From assembly GCF_963457605.1 (NCBI RefSeq), contig NZ_OY735139.1, positions 3,130,001-3,194,000 of the forward strand: a stretch of DNA of 64,000 nt, written 5' to 3'. The notes beneath the pieces were generated by a model that saw nothing but the letters and a program-made list of their open reading frames with translations, searched no databases and was not told where the DNA came from. Shown one piece after another: positions 9,008-17,551 of the stretch. The stretch is from an uncultured Gellertiella sp. Its GTDB lineage: Bacteria > Pseudomonadota > Alphaproteobacteria > Rhizobiales > Rhizobiaceae. A program made the translations under genes and the position numbers. Numbering within the stretch: position 1 is the stretch's first letter; each line of letters starts with the position of its first letter.

Positions 9008-9925
9008 TCAGGCCGCCCCGGAGCCGCCCTCGGCGATCAGCCAGTCACGTACCCGGCGGGCGGGCGCCTTGAGTTCGCGCGAGCGCGGCCAGACGACGTA
9101 GAAGGCCTGGCCGGTATCGAGCACGTGATTGCCGACCGGCACCAGCAGCCCGGATTGCTCCTGCCGCTCGGTGAGGTGCCGCCAGCCGAGCGCCACGCCT
9201 TCGCCCGCCAGCACCGCCTGGATCACCAGCACATAATCGTTGATCGACAGGCCGCGCGGCTGGTGCTGGTAGGAAATTCCGGCACTCTCGAACCATTCCG
9301 GCCAGTCGCAGGCCTTGCGCACCGGCTCCTCAAGCCGGATCAGCCGGAGCCGCGCCAGATCCTGCGGGCTTTCGGGAAAGCCGTTCGCCTCGATGAAGGC
9401 CGGGCTTGCCACAGCATTGATCACTTCAGGGGCCAGCAGCGCCGCATGGTAGCGCGGCCAGTCCTGCGGATCGCCGCCGCGAATGCCGAGCGGGATCGGC
9501 TCCTCGTCGAGATCGAGATCGCGCACGCTGGTCTGGATCCTGAGATCGATATCCGGCAGGTCGGCCCTTAGCCGCGCCAGCCTCGGCAGCATCCACATCG
9601 AGGCAAAGGCGGTGGAGGCGGCCAGCGTCACATTCACCTCGCGGCCCCGCGCACGAATCTCCTCGGCGGATTTCTCGATCCGGGCGAGCCCCGCCGAGAC
9701 ATCCGCATGGAATCGCTCGCCGGCATCGCTGAGCTCGACCGCCCGGTGCACCCGGTGGAAGAGCGGCACGCCGAGCTGCTCTTCGAGCGTGCGCACCGCA
9801 TAGGAGACGGCGGCCTGCGACAGGCCAAGCTCTTCGGCCGCCCGTGTAAAATTCTCATGTCGGCCGGCCGCCTCGAAAATGATCAGGCTGGTGGCCGACG
9901 GCAGCAGGCGGCGAAAGCTGTTCAT
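9008..9925 (-). CDS. LysR-family transcriptional regulator (GcvA-like)
   Basis: A 305-residue LysR-type regulator: N-terminal winged helix (residues 10-70, with FEAAGRHENFTRAAEELGLSQ covering the recognition helix) and a C-terminal periplasmic-binding-like effector domain. It belongs to the GcvA-like group by the opening RRLLPSATSLIIFEAAGRH. It is divergent from the MttB-like/DgcA-like pair with 136 bp between the starts, so it is the likely activator of that pair. Its effector is probably the methylamine-type substrate, which is inference. Its stop codon is 3 bp from the stop of the convergent GGDEF-EAL gene. Confidence 0.92.
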   Translation of the reverse strand: MNSFRRLLPSATSLIIFEAAGRHENFTRAAEELGLSQAAVSYAVRTLEEQLGVPLFHRVHRAVELSDAGERFHADVSAGLARIEKSAEEIRARGREVNVTLAASTAFASMWMLPRLARLRADLPDIDLRIQTSVRDLDLDEEPIPLGIRGGDPQDWPRYHAALLAPEVINAVASPAFIEANGFPESPQDLARLRLIRLEEPVRKACDWPEWFESAGISYQHQPRGLSINDYVLVIQAVLAGEGVALGWRHLTERQEQSGLLVPVGNHVLDTGQAFYVVWPRSRELKAPARRVRDWLIAEGGSGAA

Positions 9926-9946
9926 CGCGGCACGGCTCCTCTTTCC

Positions 9947-9961
9947 ATAAGCTGAGTTTAT
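9947..9961. promoter_or_regulatory. LysR-type T-N11-A box
   Basis: ATAAGCTGAGTTTAT is a 15-bp quasi-palindrome (one mismatch between 7-bp arms) containing the T-N11-A pattern typical of LysR-family sites. It lies 22 bp upstream of the lysR start and about 100 bp upstream of the divergent methyltransferase gene, in the right place to autoregulate and activate. Confidence 0.5.
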
Positions 9962-10061
9962 TGAACTTCTGAAAAAATACCAGCGTTACAGAGGGCTGCA
10001 CGATCATTAGTCTTTACATCAGTTGAGCTTGCCAGACCACTTGCCAGATCAGGAGCGTCCC

Positions 10062-11606
10062 ATGTCCCTTGCCGAACCCCTCGCACCCGTTTCGGAAAAG
10101 CGCCAGCGCGGGGCGCGGCGGGCCGGGCATCCAAAGCCCGCAGGCGTGCCCTACATCATCCGCAACATCCCGACCTATGACATCCTGTCGGAGGAAAACC
10201 TCCAGAAGATCGAGGCGACGGCGGACCGGATACTCGCCGAAATCGGCATCGAGTTTCGCGACGATCCCGTTGCCATCGACCACTGGAAGCGGGCGGGTGC
10301 CACCGTCACCGGCCTCAACGTGCGTTTCGAGCCGGGTCTGCTGAAGGAGGTTGTCGCAAGCGCGCCATCGCAGTTTACCCAATATGCCCGCAATCCCGCC
10401 CACAATGTCGAGATTGGCGGCCGGAACGTGGTGTTTTCTCCCGCCTATGGCTCGCCCTTCGTCATGGATCTCGACCGGGGGCGGCGCTACGGCACGCTGG
10501 AGGATTTCCAGAACCTGATCAAACTGGGCCAGTCCAGCCCCTGGCTGCACCATTCCGGCGGTACGATCTGCGAGCCGGTCGACGTGCCGGTCAACAAGCG
10601 GCATCTCGACATGGTCTACAGCCATATCAAATATTCCGACCGCGCCTTCATGGGCTCGGTGACGGCGGAGGAGCGGGCGGAAGAATCGATCGAGATGGCC
10701 CGCATCCTGTTCGGTGCCGATTTCGTCGACCGCAACTGCGTCATACTCGGCAATGTCAATGTCAATTCGCCGCTGGTCTGGGATGGCACCATGACCCGCT
10801 CGCTGCGTGCCTATGCCCGCGCCAACCAGGCCGCCGTCATCGTGCCCTTCATTCTCGGCGGCGCAATGGGACCGGTCACCAATGCCGGTGCCATCGCCCA
10901 GGCCTATGCCGAGACGCTGGCCGGTTGTGCGCTGACCCAGCTGGAGCGCAAGGGTGCGCCTGTCATTTTCGGCAATTTCCTGTCGTCGATGTCGCTGCGC
11001 TCGGGCTCGCCGACCTTCGGCACGCCGGAACCGGCCATCGGCTCGATGGTCATCGGCCAGCTTGCCCGGCGGCTGAAGCTGCCGTTGCGCTGCGCCGGCA
11101 ATTTCTCCAATTCGAAGCTGCCGGACGGCCAGGCGATGCAGGAAGGGCTGATGTCGATGCTGTCAGCCGTGCATTGCGGGGCGAATTTCATCCTGCATTC
11201 GGCGGGCTTCCTCGACGGGCTGCTCGCCATGTCCTACGAGAAATTCGTCATGGATACCGATCTGTGCGGGGCGCTGCATTCCTATCTCGCCGGCGTCGTC
11301 GTCGATGACAACACGCTCGCCATGGATGCCTTCCAGGAAGTCGGCCCCGGCAGCCATTTCCTCGGCTCCGCCCACACGATGCGCAACTATACCTCGGCCT
11401 TCTGGGATTCGGCCCTGTCGGACAACGAGCCCTTCGAGAAGTGGAGCACGGAGGGCGGCTCGACCGACATGGCGACCCGGGCCAACCGCGAATGGAAGAA
11501 GCGTCTCGCCGAATTCGAAGCCCCGCCGCTGGACGTGGCCACCGACGAGGCCCTCTGCGACTATGTCGCCCGCAACAAGGCGGCGAAGGATGATGCGTGG
11601 TATTGA
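10062..11606 (+). CDS. trimethylamine methyltransferase (MttB) family protein, non-pyrrolysine
   Basis: A 514-residue TIM-barrel methyltransferase of the MttB superfamily, recognised by the N-terminal RNIPTYDILSEE segment, the HHSGGTICEPVDVPVNKRH stretch, and the GGAMGPVTNAGAIAQ and GTPEPAIGSMVIGQ motifs. The frame has no internal amber codon, so it is a non-pyrrolysine member. Characterised relatives demethylate glycine betaine, proline betaine or carnitine by transferring the methyl to a corrinoid protein. No corrinoid protein or activase is in the window. The start at 10062 has a GGAG site 6-7 nt upstream; 10023 is open but has none. It is followed 36 bp later by a DgcA-like demethylase, probably in one operon under the LysR. 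Confidence 0.88.
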   Translation: MSLAEPLAPVSEKRQRGARRAGHPKPAGVPYIIRNIPTYDILSEENLQKIEATADRILAEIGIEFRDDPVAIDHWKRAGATVTGLNVRFEPGLLKEVVASAPSQFTQYARNPAHNVEIGGRNVVFSPAYGSPFVMDLDRGRRYGTLEDFQNLIKLGQSSPWLHHSGGTICEPVDVPVNKRHLDMVYSHIKYSDRAFMGSVTAEERAEESIEMARILFGADFVDRNCVILGNVNVNSPLVWDGTMTRSLRAYARANQAAVIVPFILGGAMGPVTNAGAIAQAYAETLAGCALTQLERKGAPVIFGNFLSSMSLRSGSPTFGTPEPAIGSMVIGQLARRLKLPLRCAGNFSNSKLPDGQAMQEGLMSMLSAVHCGANFILHSAGFLDGLLAMSYEKFVMDTDLCGALHSYLAGVVVDDNTLAMDAFQEVGPGSHFLGSAHTMRNYTSAFWDSALSDNEPFEKWSTEGGSTDMATRANREWKKRLAEFEAPPLDVATDEALCDYVARNKAAKDDAWY

Positions 11607-11642
11607 AGCCAGCGCGCAATGACATCAGACAGGGACCAGACC

Positions 11643-13688
11643 ATGCTTGCCTCCGGCGATCCGCTTCTCCAGCCTTACCAGCTCAAGCATCTCACGCTGA
11701 AAAACCGGATCATGTCGACGGCGCATGAGCCGAACTATTCCGATGAGGGCATGCCGAAGGAGCGTTACCGGCTCTATCACGTCGAAAAGGCCAAGGGCGG
11801 CATGGCGCTGACCATGACGGCGGGATCGGCCAGCGTGTCGCGCGACAGTCCGCCCGCCTTTGGCAACCTGCATGCCCATGACGACCGGATCGTGCCCTGG
11901 CTGAAGGAGCTTGCCGACGACGTGCATGCCCATGGCGCGGCGGTGATGATCCAGCTTACCCATCTCGGGCGGCGGACCGGCTGGAACAAGGGTGACTGGC
12001 TGCCGGTGCTCGGGCCGTCGCCGGTGCGCGAAGCAGCCCACCGCGCCTTCCCGAAGGAAATCGAGGACTGGGACATCGAGCGGATCGTCGCCGATTATGC
12101 CAGTGCCGCCCAGCGCATGCAGGCGGCGGGCCTCGATGGCATCGAGTTCGAGGCCTATGGCCACCTGATGGATTCCTTCTGGTCGCCCGCCACCAACCAC
12201 CGCAGCGATGCCTTTGGCGGCTCGCTCGAAAACCGGATGCGGTTTTCCTGCATGGTGGTGGATGCGGTGCGGTCGGCGGTCGGCCCGGATTTCATCGTCG
12301 GCATGCGGATGGTGGCCGACGAGGACTGGGAGATGGGGCTGAGCCGCGAGGAGGGGGTGGAGATTGCCCGCCGCTTTGCGTCGGGCGGCAAGATCGATTT
12401 CCTCAACATCATCCGCGGCCATATCGACCATGATGCGGCGCTGACGGGGGTGATCCCGATCCAGGGCATGGCCGCAAGCCCGCATCTCGATTTTGCCGGC
12501 GAGGTCAGGGCGGCGACACGCTTTCCGGTCTTTCATGCCGCCCGCATTGCGGATGTCGCCACCGCCCGCCATGCGATCGCCGAGGGCAAGCTCGACATGG
12601 TCGGCATGACGCGGGCCCATATCGCCGATCCGCATATCGTGGCGAAGATCAGGGCAGGCGAGGAGCACCGCATCCGCCCCTGCGTCGGGGCCACCTATTG
12701 CCTCGACCGGATCTATGAAGGCGGCGAAGCGCTCTGCATCCACAATGCCGCCACCGGTCGCGAGGCGACCATGCCGCATGCGATTTCGAAAGCCGCGCAA
12801 AGCCGCAGGGCCGTGGTGGTCGGGGCCGGACCGGCGGGGCTGGAGGCCGCAAGGGTTCTGGCCGAGCGCGGCCATCGGGTGAGCGTGATCGAGGCCTCGG
12901 GGCAGGCGGGCGGGCAGGTCAATCTCCTGACCCGCAATCCGCGCCGCCGGGAAATGGTGGGGATCATCGACTGGCGGCTGGCCGAACTGGAGCGGCTCGG
13001 CGTCGAGATTGGCTACAACACCTATGCCGATGAAGGGGATATCCCCGCTCTCGAACCCGATGTCGTGGTGATCGCCACTGGCGGCATCGCCCGGAACCCG
13101 GCGCTGGAGGCGGGCGATGATCTGGTCGTTTCCAGCTGGGACATCATCGCGGGAACGGTGAGGCCGGAGGGTCCGGTGCTGCTGTTTGACGACAATGGCG
13201 CCCATTCCGGCATGACGGCGGCAGAAATCATCGCGCGGGCAGAGGTCGAGCTCGAACTGGTTTCGCCGGAACGCTTCTTCGCGCCTGACATCGGCGGCAT
13301 GAATCACGTGCCTTATGCCCGGACGTTTGCCGAGAAGAAGGTGCGGGTGACGATCAACACCCGGCTCCTCTCCGTGCGGCGCGAGGGTAATGGGCTGGTG
13401 GCGGTGCTGGGCTCGGATTTTGCAGGCGCGGTGCGCGACGAGCGGCGGGTGGCGCAGGTGGTGGTCGACCACGGCACCACAGCCAATGCCGATCTCTATC
13501 TGGCGCTGAAGCCGCAGTCGCGCAATCTCGGGGCCGTCGACTATGCCGCGCTGATTGCCCGGCGCAGCCCCTTGCCGCAGAAAAATCCCGCTGCCGCATT
13601 CGATCTCGTCCGCATCGGCGATGCCGTCGCCAGCCGCAACATCCACGCGGGCATCTATGATGCGCTGAGGATCTGCAGCCTGATCTGA
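11643..13688 (+). CDS. DgcA-like FMN/Fe-S/FAD N-demethylase (NADH:flavin oxidoreductase family)
   Basis: About 681 residues. The N-terminal half is an Old Yellow Enzyme-type FMN barrel (LKNRIMSTAHEPNY, HLGRRTGW, SLENRMRF). After that comes a cysteine cluster in CVGATYC followed by a further Cys 12 residues on. The C-terminal half is an FAD/NAD(P)-binding domain with VVVGAGPAGLEAARVLAERG. The arrangement, including replacement of the second Cys of the usual CxxC, matches dimethylglycine demethylase DgcA more closely than trimethylamine dehydrogenase. It probably removes methyl groups from a secondary or tertiary N-methylated amine. The start at 11643 is preferred for its AGGGA site; 11619 is an alternative. 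Confidence 0.88.
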   Translation: MLASGDPLLQPYQLKHLTLKNRIMSTAHEPNYSDEGMPKERYRLYHVEKAKGGMALTMTAGSASVSRDSPPAFGNLHAHDDRIVPWLKELADDVHAHGAAVMIQLTHLGRRTGWNKGDWLPVLGPSPVREAAHRAFPKEIEDWDIERIVADYASAAQRMQAAGLDGIEFEAYGHLMDSFWSPATNHRSDAFGGSLENRMRFSCMVVDAVRSAVGPDFIVGMRMVADEDWEMGLSREEGVEIARRFASGGKIDFLNIIRGHIDHDAALTGVIPIQGMAASPHLDFAGEVRAATRFPVFHAARIADVATARHAIAEGKLDMVGMTRAHIADPHIVAKIRAGEEHRIRPCVGATYCLDRIYEGGEALCIHNAATGREATMPHAISKAAQSRRAVVVGAGPAGLEAARVLAERGHRVSVIEASGQAGGQVNLLTRNPRRREMVGIIDWRLAELERLGVEIGYNTYADEGDIPALEPDVVVIATGGIARNPALEAGDDLVVSSWDIIAGTVRPEGPVLLFDDNGAHSGMTAAEIIARAEVELELVSPERFFAPDIGGMNHVPYARTFAEKKVRVTINTRLLSVRREGNGLVAVLGSDFAGAVRDERRVAQVVVDHGTTANADLYLALKPQSRNLGAVDYAALIARRSPLPQKNPAAAFDLVRIGDAVASRNIHAGIYDALRICSLI

Positions 13689-13703
13689 CGCCAGGAGATG
13701 CGC

Positions 13704-13733
13704 AAAAAAGCGGCGGTGCCGAAGCACCGCCGC
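13704..13733 (-). terminator. intrinsic terminator with UUCG-type loop (minus strand)
   Basis: A perfect 10-bp stem, GCGGCGGTGC/GCACCGCCGC, whose loop reads TTCG on the minus strand and is followed there by six T residues. As a minus-strand terminator it would close the sugar operon ending at 14293, though it lies 560 bp beyond that stop. On the plus strand it lies 15 bp after the DgcA-like gene but lacks a T-run. Confidence 0.65.
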
Positions 13734-14094
13734 ATTCGCTGGAAAGGGGAGGGGGATCCTGCCCGGTTTCCACCAGACACACAGCCGGGGGCGGGCTGTC
13801 ATCCGGTTGGGAAGGGCAATTTCCAGCGAATTTCCATGCTCAGTTTGCAGATGGCTGGTCAAGCCTGGCACCGGGCGGGGTGCAGGGCTTCACCTTCTGT
13901 CTGCGGAGGTAAAACGGCAGTGTGGAAAAATGGTTCCGGCAGAATCTGACAAATGCGAAATCTTGCCCGTCCGGATCGGCAAGATCCGGGATTGCCGGGT
14001 TTGGGAAGGATGCCTCAGTCATCCGCGTCATCGCGTGATCTTGCCAAGCGGCACAGATGTGGCAGGACTACGCAGATGCGCAAAACAGCAGCCA

Positions 14095-14168
14095 GAGTTT
14101 GTCAGGGAAAAGTGGAATCCGGTTTTCCCGCTCAAACTCGTTTGAGCGAAAAGACAAACGAAAACAAA
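14095..14168 (+). repeat. palindromic repeat, module A, with an inserted palindrome
   Basis: Nested inverted repeat: an outer GTTTGTC/GACAAAC enclosing GGGAAAA/TTTTCCC. This copy carries an extra palindrome, GCTCAAACTCGTTTGAGC, that is absent from the copies at 14175 and 30189, as if a small unit had inserted between the inner and outer arms. Confidence 0.75.
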
Positions 14169-14174
14169 GGGCGC

Positions 14175-14277
14175 TAGAGTTTGTCAGGGAAAAGTGGAAT
14201 CCGGTTTTCCCGAAAAGACAAACGACAACTGACAGACTCTAGAGTCTGGCTGGTTCAATATGAACCTGACAAACTCT
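14175..14277 (+). repeat. palindromic repeat, modules A and B
   Basis: A second copy of module A (14175-14226, almost identical to 30189-30238), then CAGACTCTAGAGTCTG (14233-14248, perfect palindrome), then module B: a hairpin from 14241 to 14277 with AGAGTCTGGCTGGTTCA pairing with the reverse-strand AGAGTTTGTCAGGTTCA. It ends 15 bp before the lactonase stop. Confidence 0.8.
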
Positions 14278-14292
14278 AAAGCGCGGCTTCTT

Positions 14293-15171
14293 TCAAAGCC
14301 TGTAGCTTGCCGGGACAACACCCCTCACCGGAACGCCGAGGATATAGGTCGCGCCATTGGCCGGATCAGCCGCCTTGTCGAGGCCTTCATGGGCCGTGGT
14401 CACCAGCATCCGGTCGAGCCTGTCGCCGACAAAGGCCGGGCAGGAGCTGTGGAGACCGGGCACCGCATAGCGGGCAACAAGCGTGCCCGCCGTGTCATAG
14501 CGGTCGATGCGGCCCGTGCCCCAGCGGGCGTTCCAGAGATGGCCATCGGCATCGCAAACCGCGCCATCCATGCCGCCGGGCTTGCCCTGCTCGTCGATGA
14601 AAAGCGCGGGCTTGCCCGTCGGCAGCCCGGTTGCCGGGTCAAGCTCCACCCGCATCAGCCGGTTTTCCAGCGTGTCGACGAAATGGCCCTTCGTGCCATC
14701 CGGCGAAAAGCAGATGGCATTGGTGATCGAGATATCGCCGAAGAGCCTGGTCACCTTGCCGCGCGACACGTGGTAGATGCTGCCCGCCGCCTTTTCCGCC
14801 TTCCTGCCCATGGTGCCGATCCACAGGCTGCCGGACGGATGCACCCGCCCGTCATTCGAGCGGTTGCCGGGCTTGTCGGCTTCGAGTACGGCATGCGGGG
14901 TGAGGGCACCGCTCCCGGCATCGCGCAGGAACAGGCCCTGTTCGGTGGCGAGCAACTGCCTCGTGTCATCGATGCGGGCAAGCACGCTTGCCATCACCGG
15001 CAGGGCGTGGACGCGCTTTATTCCGGTGGCAAGATGCAGCTCATGCAACTCGCGCCCGAGAATATCGAACCACCAGGCGGTGCCGGTGACGGGATCGAAG
15101 GTCGGACCTTCCCCGAGTTCCAGCTGCTGCGAACAGGCCACCTGGCCGGTGAACGGGATGGTTTCAGCCAC
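14293..15171 (-). CDS. SMP-30/gluconolactonase-type sugar lactonase
   Basis: A 292-residue six-bladed beta-propeller of the SMP-30/regucalcin family: LGEGPTFDP with the metal-binding Glu at the N-terminus, NDGRVHPSGSLWIGTMG in the middle, and a GGMDGAVCDADGHLW metal-site motif. It hydrolyses a sugar-1,4-lactone made by the upstream dehydrogenase. A GTG start at 15171 is chosen because AAGGAG lies 6 nt before it; this overlaps the end of dgoA by 8 bp. It is the last gene of the sugar operon. Confidence 0.87.
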   Translation of the reverse strand: MAETIPFTGQVACSQQLELGEGPTFDPVTGTAWWFDILGRELHELHLATGIKRVHALPVMASVLARIDDTRQLLATEQGLFLRDAGSGALTPHAVLEADKPGNRSNDGRVHPSGSLWIGTMGRKAEKAAGSIYHVSRGKVTRLFGDISITNAICFSPDGTKGHFVDTLENRLMRVELDPATGLPTGKPALFIDEQGKPGGMDGAVCDADGHLWNARWGTGRIDRYDTAGTLVARYAVPGLHSSCPAFVGDRLDRMLVTTAHEGLDKAADPANGATYILGVPVRGVVPASYRL

Positions 15172-15814
15172 GGCCTGCTCCTTCTTCGGCAAGCGCCCGG
15201 TCATAGGCGGCAAGGGTATTTTTCGCCCGCGTGCGGACCTCGGCGGCGGACAGGCCGGGCTTGTATAGGCTGGAGCCGAGGCCGAAGGCGGAAATGCCGA
15301 CCTTCAGATAGTCGCCGAAATTGCTGTCGGAGACACCACCGACGGCGGCAATCATCAGGTCCGGCGGCAGGATGGCGCGGATGGCGGTGATGCCTGCCGG
15401 GCCGAGCACGCTTGCCGGAAAGAATTTCAGCCCCGTCGCGCCTGCCGCCGCTGCGGCAAGCGCCTCTGTCGGGGTGAGGACGCCGGGAAGCGTCACCATC
15501 TGCCGCGCGCGGGCAGCGCCGATCACGGCGACATCGACATTCGGGCTCACCATCAGCTGACCGCCAACCGCGTCAAGCCGCGCGACATCGTCCACCGTCA
15601 GCACCGTCCCGGCACCGATCAGGCAACCGGCGGGGGCAAGCCTTGCGGCGGCTTCGATGGAGCGGAAGGGGTCCGGCGAGTTCAGCGGGATCTCGATGGC
15701 GGTAAAGCCGGTCTCGATCAGCGCGCCGACCACGCCTTCCGTCTCGTCCGGTTTCAACCCGCGCAGGATCGCCACAAGCGGGTAGCGCATGGCGGGAAAG
15801 GCAATTCGGTTCAT
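15164..15814 (-). CDS. dgoA: 2-dehydro-3-deoxy-6-phosphogalactonate aldolase
   Basis: A 216-residue class I KDPG/KDPGal aldolase that splits 2-keto-3-deoxy-6-phosphogalactonate into pyruvate and glyceraldehyde 3-phosphate. The active-site Glu lies in FTAIEIPLNSPDP near residue 41 and the Schiff-base Lys in GLKFFPAS near residue 129; GAGTVLT is also present. The family member is assigned to galactonate rather than gluconate from the adjacent kinase and the motif set. It is the third gene of the operon, 17 bp after dgoK. Confidence 0.9.
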   Translation of the reverse strand: MNRIAFPAMRYPLVAILRGLKPDETEGVVGALIETGFTAIEIPLNSPDPFRSIEAAARLAPAGCLIGAGTVLTVDDVARLDAVGGQLMVSPNVDVAVIGAARARQMVTLPGVLTPTEALAAAAAGATGLKFFPASVLGPAGITAIRAILPPDLMIAAVGGVSDSNFGDYLKVGISAFGLGSSLYKPGLSAAEVRTRAKNTLAAYDRALAEEGAGRG

Positions 15815-15831
15815 CGGGAGATATCCTTTGG

Positions 15832-16764
15832 TCAGGAGAGCCAGAGCGCCCGGGCGGCGCGGGCAAGCCCCGCCTTCACGGCGGTTTCGGCATCGGTGAT
15901 CTGGTAGGGGCGGTGCAGGCTTTCAAGGGCGGTCCCATAGAGGTCGGTGAGCCCGCCGGAGACGATCAGGCTGATCGTTCCCTGCCAGGCATGTGTCCTG
16001 TCGCCCGAGGCCCCGGCGATTTCGAGCCCGATCAGGGTTCCCGAAAGCCGGGCGCGTCCCATGTCGGCGCTCGCCGCTTCCAGCAACTGGCTGGCGCGGA
16101 TGGCAAACAGCAGGTTGGTGGCGCGGGCGGGTTCTGCCACCGCCTTGGCGACAGCGGTTCGGAAAGCGGCCATGTCCATGCCTTCAGAGCCCGCCAGCGA
16201 ATGGGCGAGCAGCGAATGGCTGGAGATCACCTCGTAGAGCTCGCCCGTCATGTAGGTGGAGAATTCCGTCACCTCAGCGCCCGACAGCCGCACCCATTTC
16301 GAATGGGTGCCGGGCATGCAGGCACGGTGATCGCCGGGGCCAAGCTCCGAGAGGGCGCCGAGCAATTGCGTCTCCTCGCCGCGCATCACGTCGGGATGGG
16401 CGGGGTCGCGATTGGCAAGGCCGGGCAGGATGCGGATCTCGCGTCCTGCGGCGGGCACCCGGACCGCCCCGCGCAGGATCGCGTCGAGCAGGGCGGGAAC
16501 GGTGACATAGCCCGCCTCCGTCCAGCCCTGGCGGGCCCCCGCCATGCCGCAGATGATGACCGGGAGGTCTGCCGCCACGCCGATGGCCGAAAGATGGGAT
16601 TTCAGGATCTTCGGGAAACCGCAGGCAGCCGATGCCATCGCCATGCCCTCGTTGCTGCGCCGCTCGGCCAGTGTCTCGCCTGCCGCATTCATCAGCCACA
16701 GGCGAAAGCTGCTGGTTCCCCAGTCGACCGCCACGAAGGCGGGATGCTTGGTGCTGGCTGTCAT
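15832..16764 (-). CDS. dgoK: 2-dehydro-3-deoxygalactonokinase
   Basis: A 310-residue DgoK-family kinase that phosphorylates 2-keto-3-deoxygalactonate at C6. An N-terminal phosphate loop of the ASKHA type (VAVDWGTSSFRLWLM) and the later LPGTHSKW-like segment (CMPGTHSKWVRL) are diagnostic. Its ATG overlaps the stop of the upstream dehydrogenase by one base (TGATG), indicating translational coupling. The open frame extends upstream to 16923, but those residues are not family-like. Confidence 0.92.
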   Translation of the reverse strand: MTASTKHPAFVAVDWGTSSFRLWLMNAAGETLAERRSNEGMAMASAACGFPKILKSHLSAIGVAADLPVIICGMAGARQGWTEAGYVTVPALLDAILRGAVRVPAAGREIRILPGLANRDPAHPDVMRGEETQLLGALSELGPGDHRACMPGTHSKWVRLSGAEVTEFSTYMTGELYEVISSHSLLAHSLAGSEGMDMAAFRTAVAKAVAEPARATNLLFAIRASQLLEAASADMGRARLSGTLIGLEIAGASGDRTHAWQGTISLIVSGGLTDLYGTALESLHRPYQITDAETAVKAGLARAARALWLS

Positions 16765-17543
16765 CAGAAAACTCCCCCGTCGGCGATGATCGATTGGGCG
16801 GTGATGGCACCGGAGGCTGACGAACCCAGGAACAGGCAGGGGCCGGTCATGTCTTCCGCCACCAGCACCCGCTTCAGGCACTGCCGGGCGACCATGGCGG
16901 CAATGTCGGCTTCGCCCAGCCACAATTCCTTCTGCCGCTCGGTGACGATCATGCCCGGCAGCAGCGCATTGACCCGGATGCCATCCGGCCCGAGCCTGCC
17001 CGCAAGGCTCTTGGTCAGCCCGATGATCCCGGCCTTCGCGGCGGCATAGGCGGGCAGTTCCGGCATGTTGAGGAGATAGGCAATCGACGACATGTTGATG
17101 ATGGCACCACCCCTGGCGGCGCGCAGCGTCGGGGCGGCGGCCTGTATGGCAAAGAAGAACTGCCGGAGATTGATCGCCTGGTTGTTGTCCCAGTAGCTCT
17201 CGGTGACGCTGTCGAGGTCGTGCCGGTCGTCCCAGCCGGCATTGTTGACCAGCACCTGCAAACCGCCGAGCGCGCCGATGGCATCCTCCATCGCCCGGGT
17301 GAGATCGGCGACATCGGCGAGATCGACCTGCTTGAAGTGGACGGGATGGGTGCCGACATCGGCAAGCCGGTGCAGCAGATGCCCGGCAGCCGTGACATCC
17401 CGGTCGAGAAAGGCGACCCGCGCGCCCTGCCGGACAAAGGCCTCGACCAGCGCCGCACCGATGCCCGAGGCACCGCCCGTCACCAGCACGGGCGCATCTT
17501 CGAGATCCGGGTAAAGCGCAAGGCGAGGCGACATGACGGACAT
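16764..17543 (-). CDS. SDR-family sugar dehydrogenase (galactose 1-dehydrogenase-like)
   Basis: A 259-residue short-chain dehydrogenase: cofactor motif TGGASGIGAAL near residue 22, NNAG, catalytic Ser in NMSSIAY, and YAAAKAG with the catalytic Tyr and Lys. Placed first in an operon with a lactonase, dgoK and dgoA, it probably oxidises an aldose to the lactone (De Ley-Doudoroff route). Galactose is the likely sugar, but L-arabinose, L-fucose or similar aldoses are possible. The operon promoter must lie in the 92-bp gap to the divergent iclR gene. Confidence 0.85.
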   Translation of the reverse strand: MSVMSPRLALYPDLEDAPVLVTGGASGIGAALVEAFVRQGARVAFLDRDVTAAGHLLHRLADVGTHPVHFKQVDLADVADLTRAMEDAIGALGGLQVLVNNAGWDDRHDLDSVTESYWDNNQAINLRQFFFAIQAAAPTLRAARGGAIINMSSIAYLLNMPELPAYAAAKAGIIGLTKSLAGRLGPDGIRVNALLPGMIVTERQKELWLGEADIAAMVARQCLKRVLVAEDMTGPCLFLGSSASGAITAQSIIADGGVF

Positions 17544-17551
17544 ATCCCGTA

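Larger units (their letters stand above)
13689..14292. other. 604-bp intergenic region rich in palindromes
   Basis: Between the convergent DgcA-like and lactonase genes. It holds the terminator at 13704-13733, a perfect 12-bp inverted repeat (ATTCGCTGGAAA at 13734-13745 with its complement at 13820-13831), and repeat copies at 14095-14277. The open frames here resemble no family, and several merely read through the repeats. Confidence 0.6.

Noticed and set aside
10062-11606. Pyrrolysine-containing trimethylamine methyltransferase
   Set aside because: The frame has no in-frame amber codon and no pyl genes are nearby, so it is a non-pyrrolysine member.
11625-13871. 748-codon minus-strand open frame opposite the DgcA-like gene
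   Set aside because: The plus-strand frame has full family similarity; the antisense frame is a codon-bias artefact.
14057-14242. Small frames reading EFVREKWNPVFP near 14.1 kb
   Set aside because: They are translations of the palindromic repeat, present at each copy, and have no ribosome sites.
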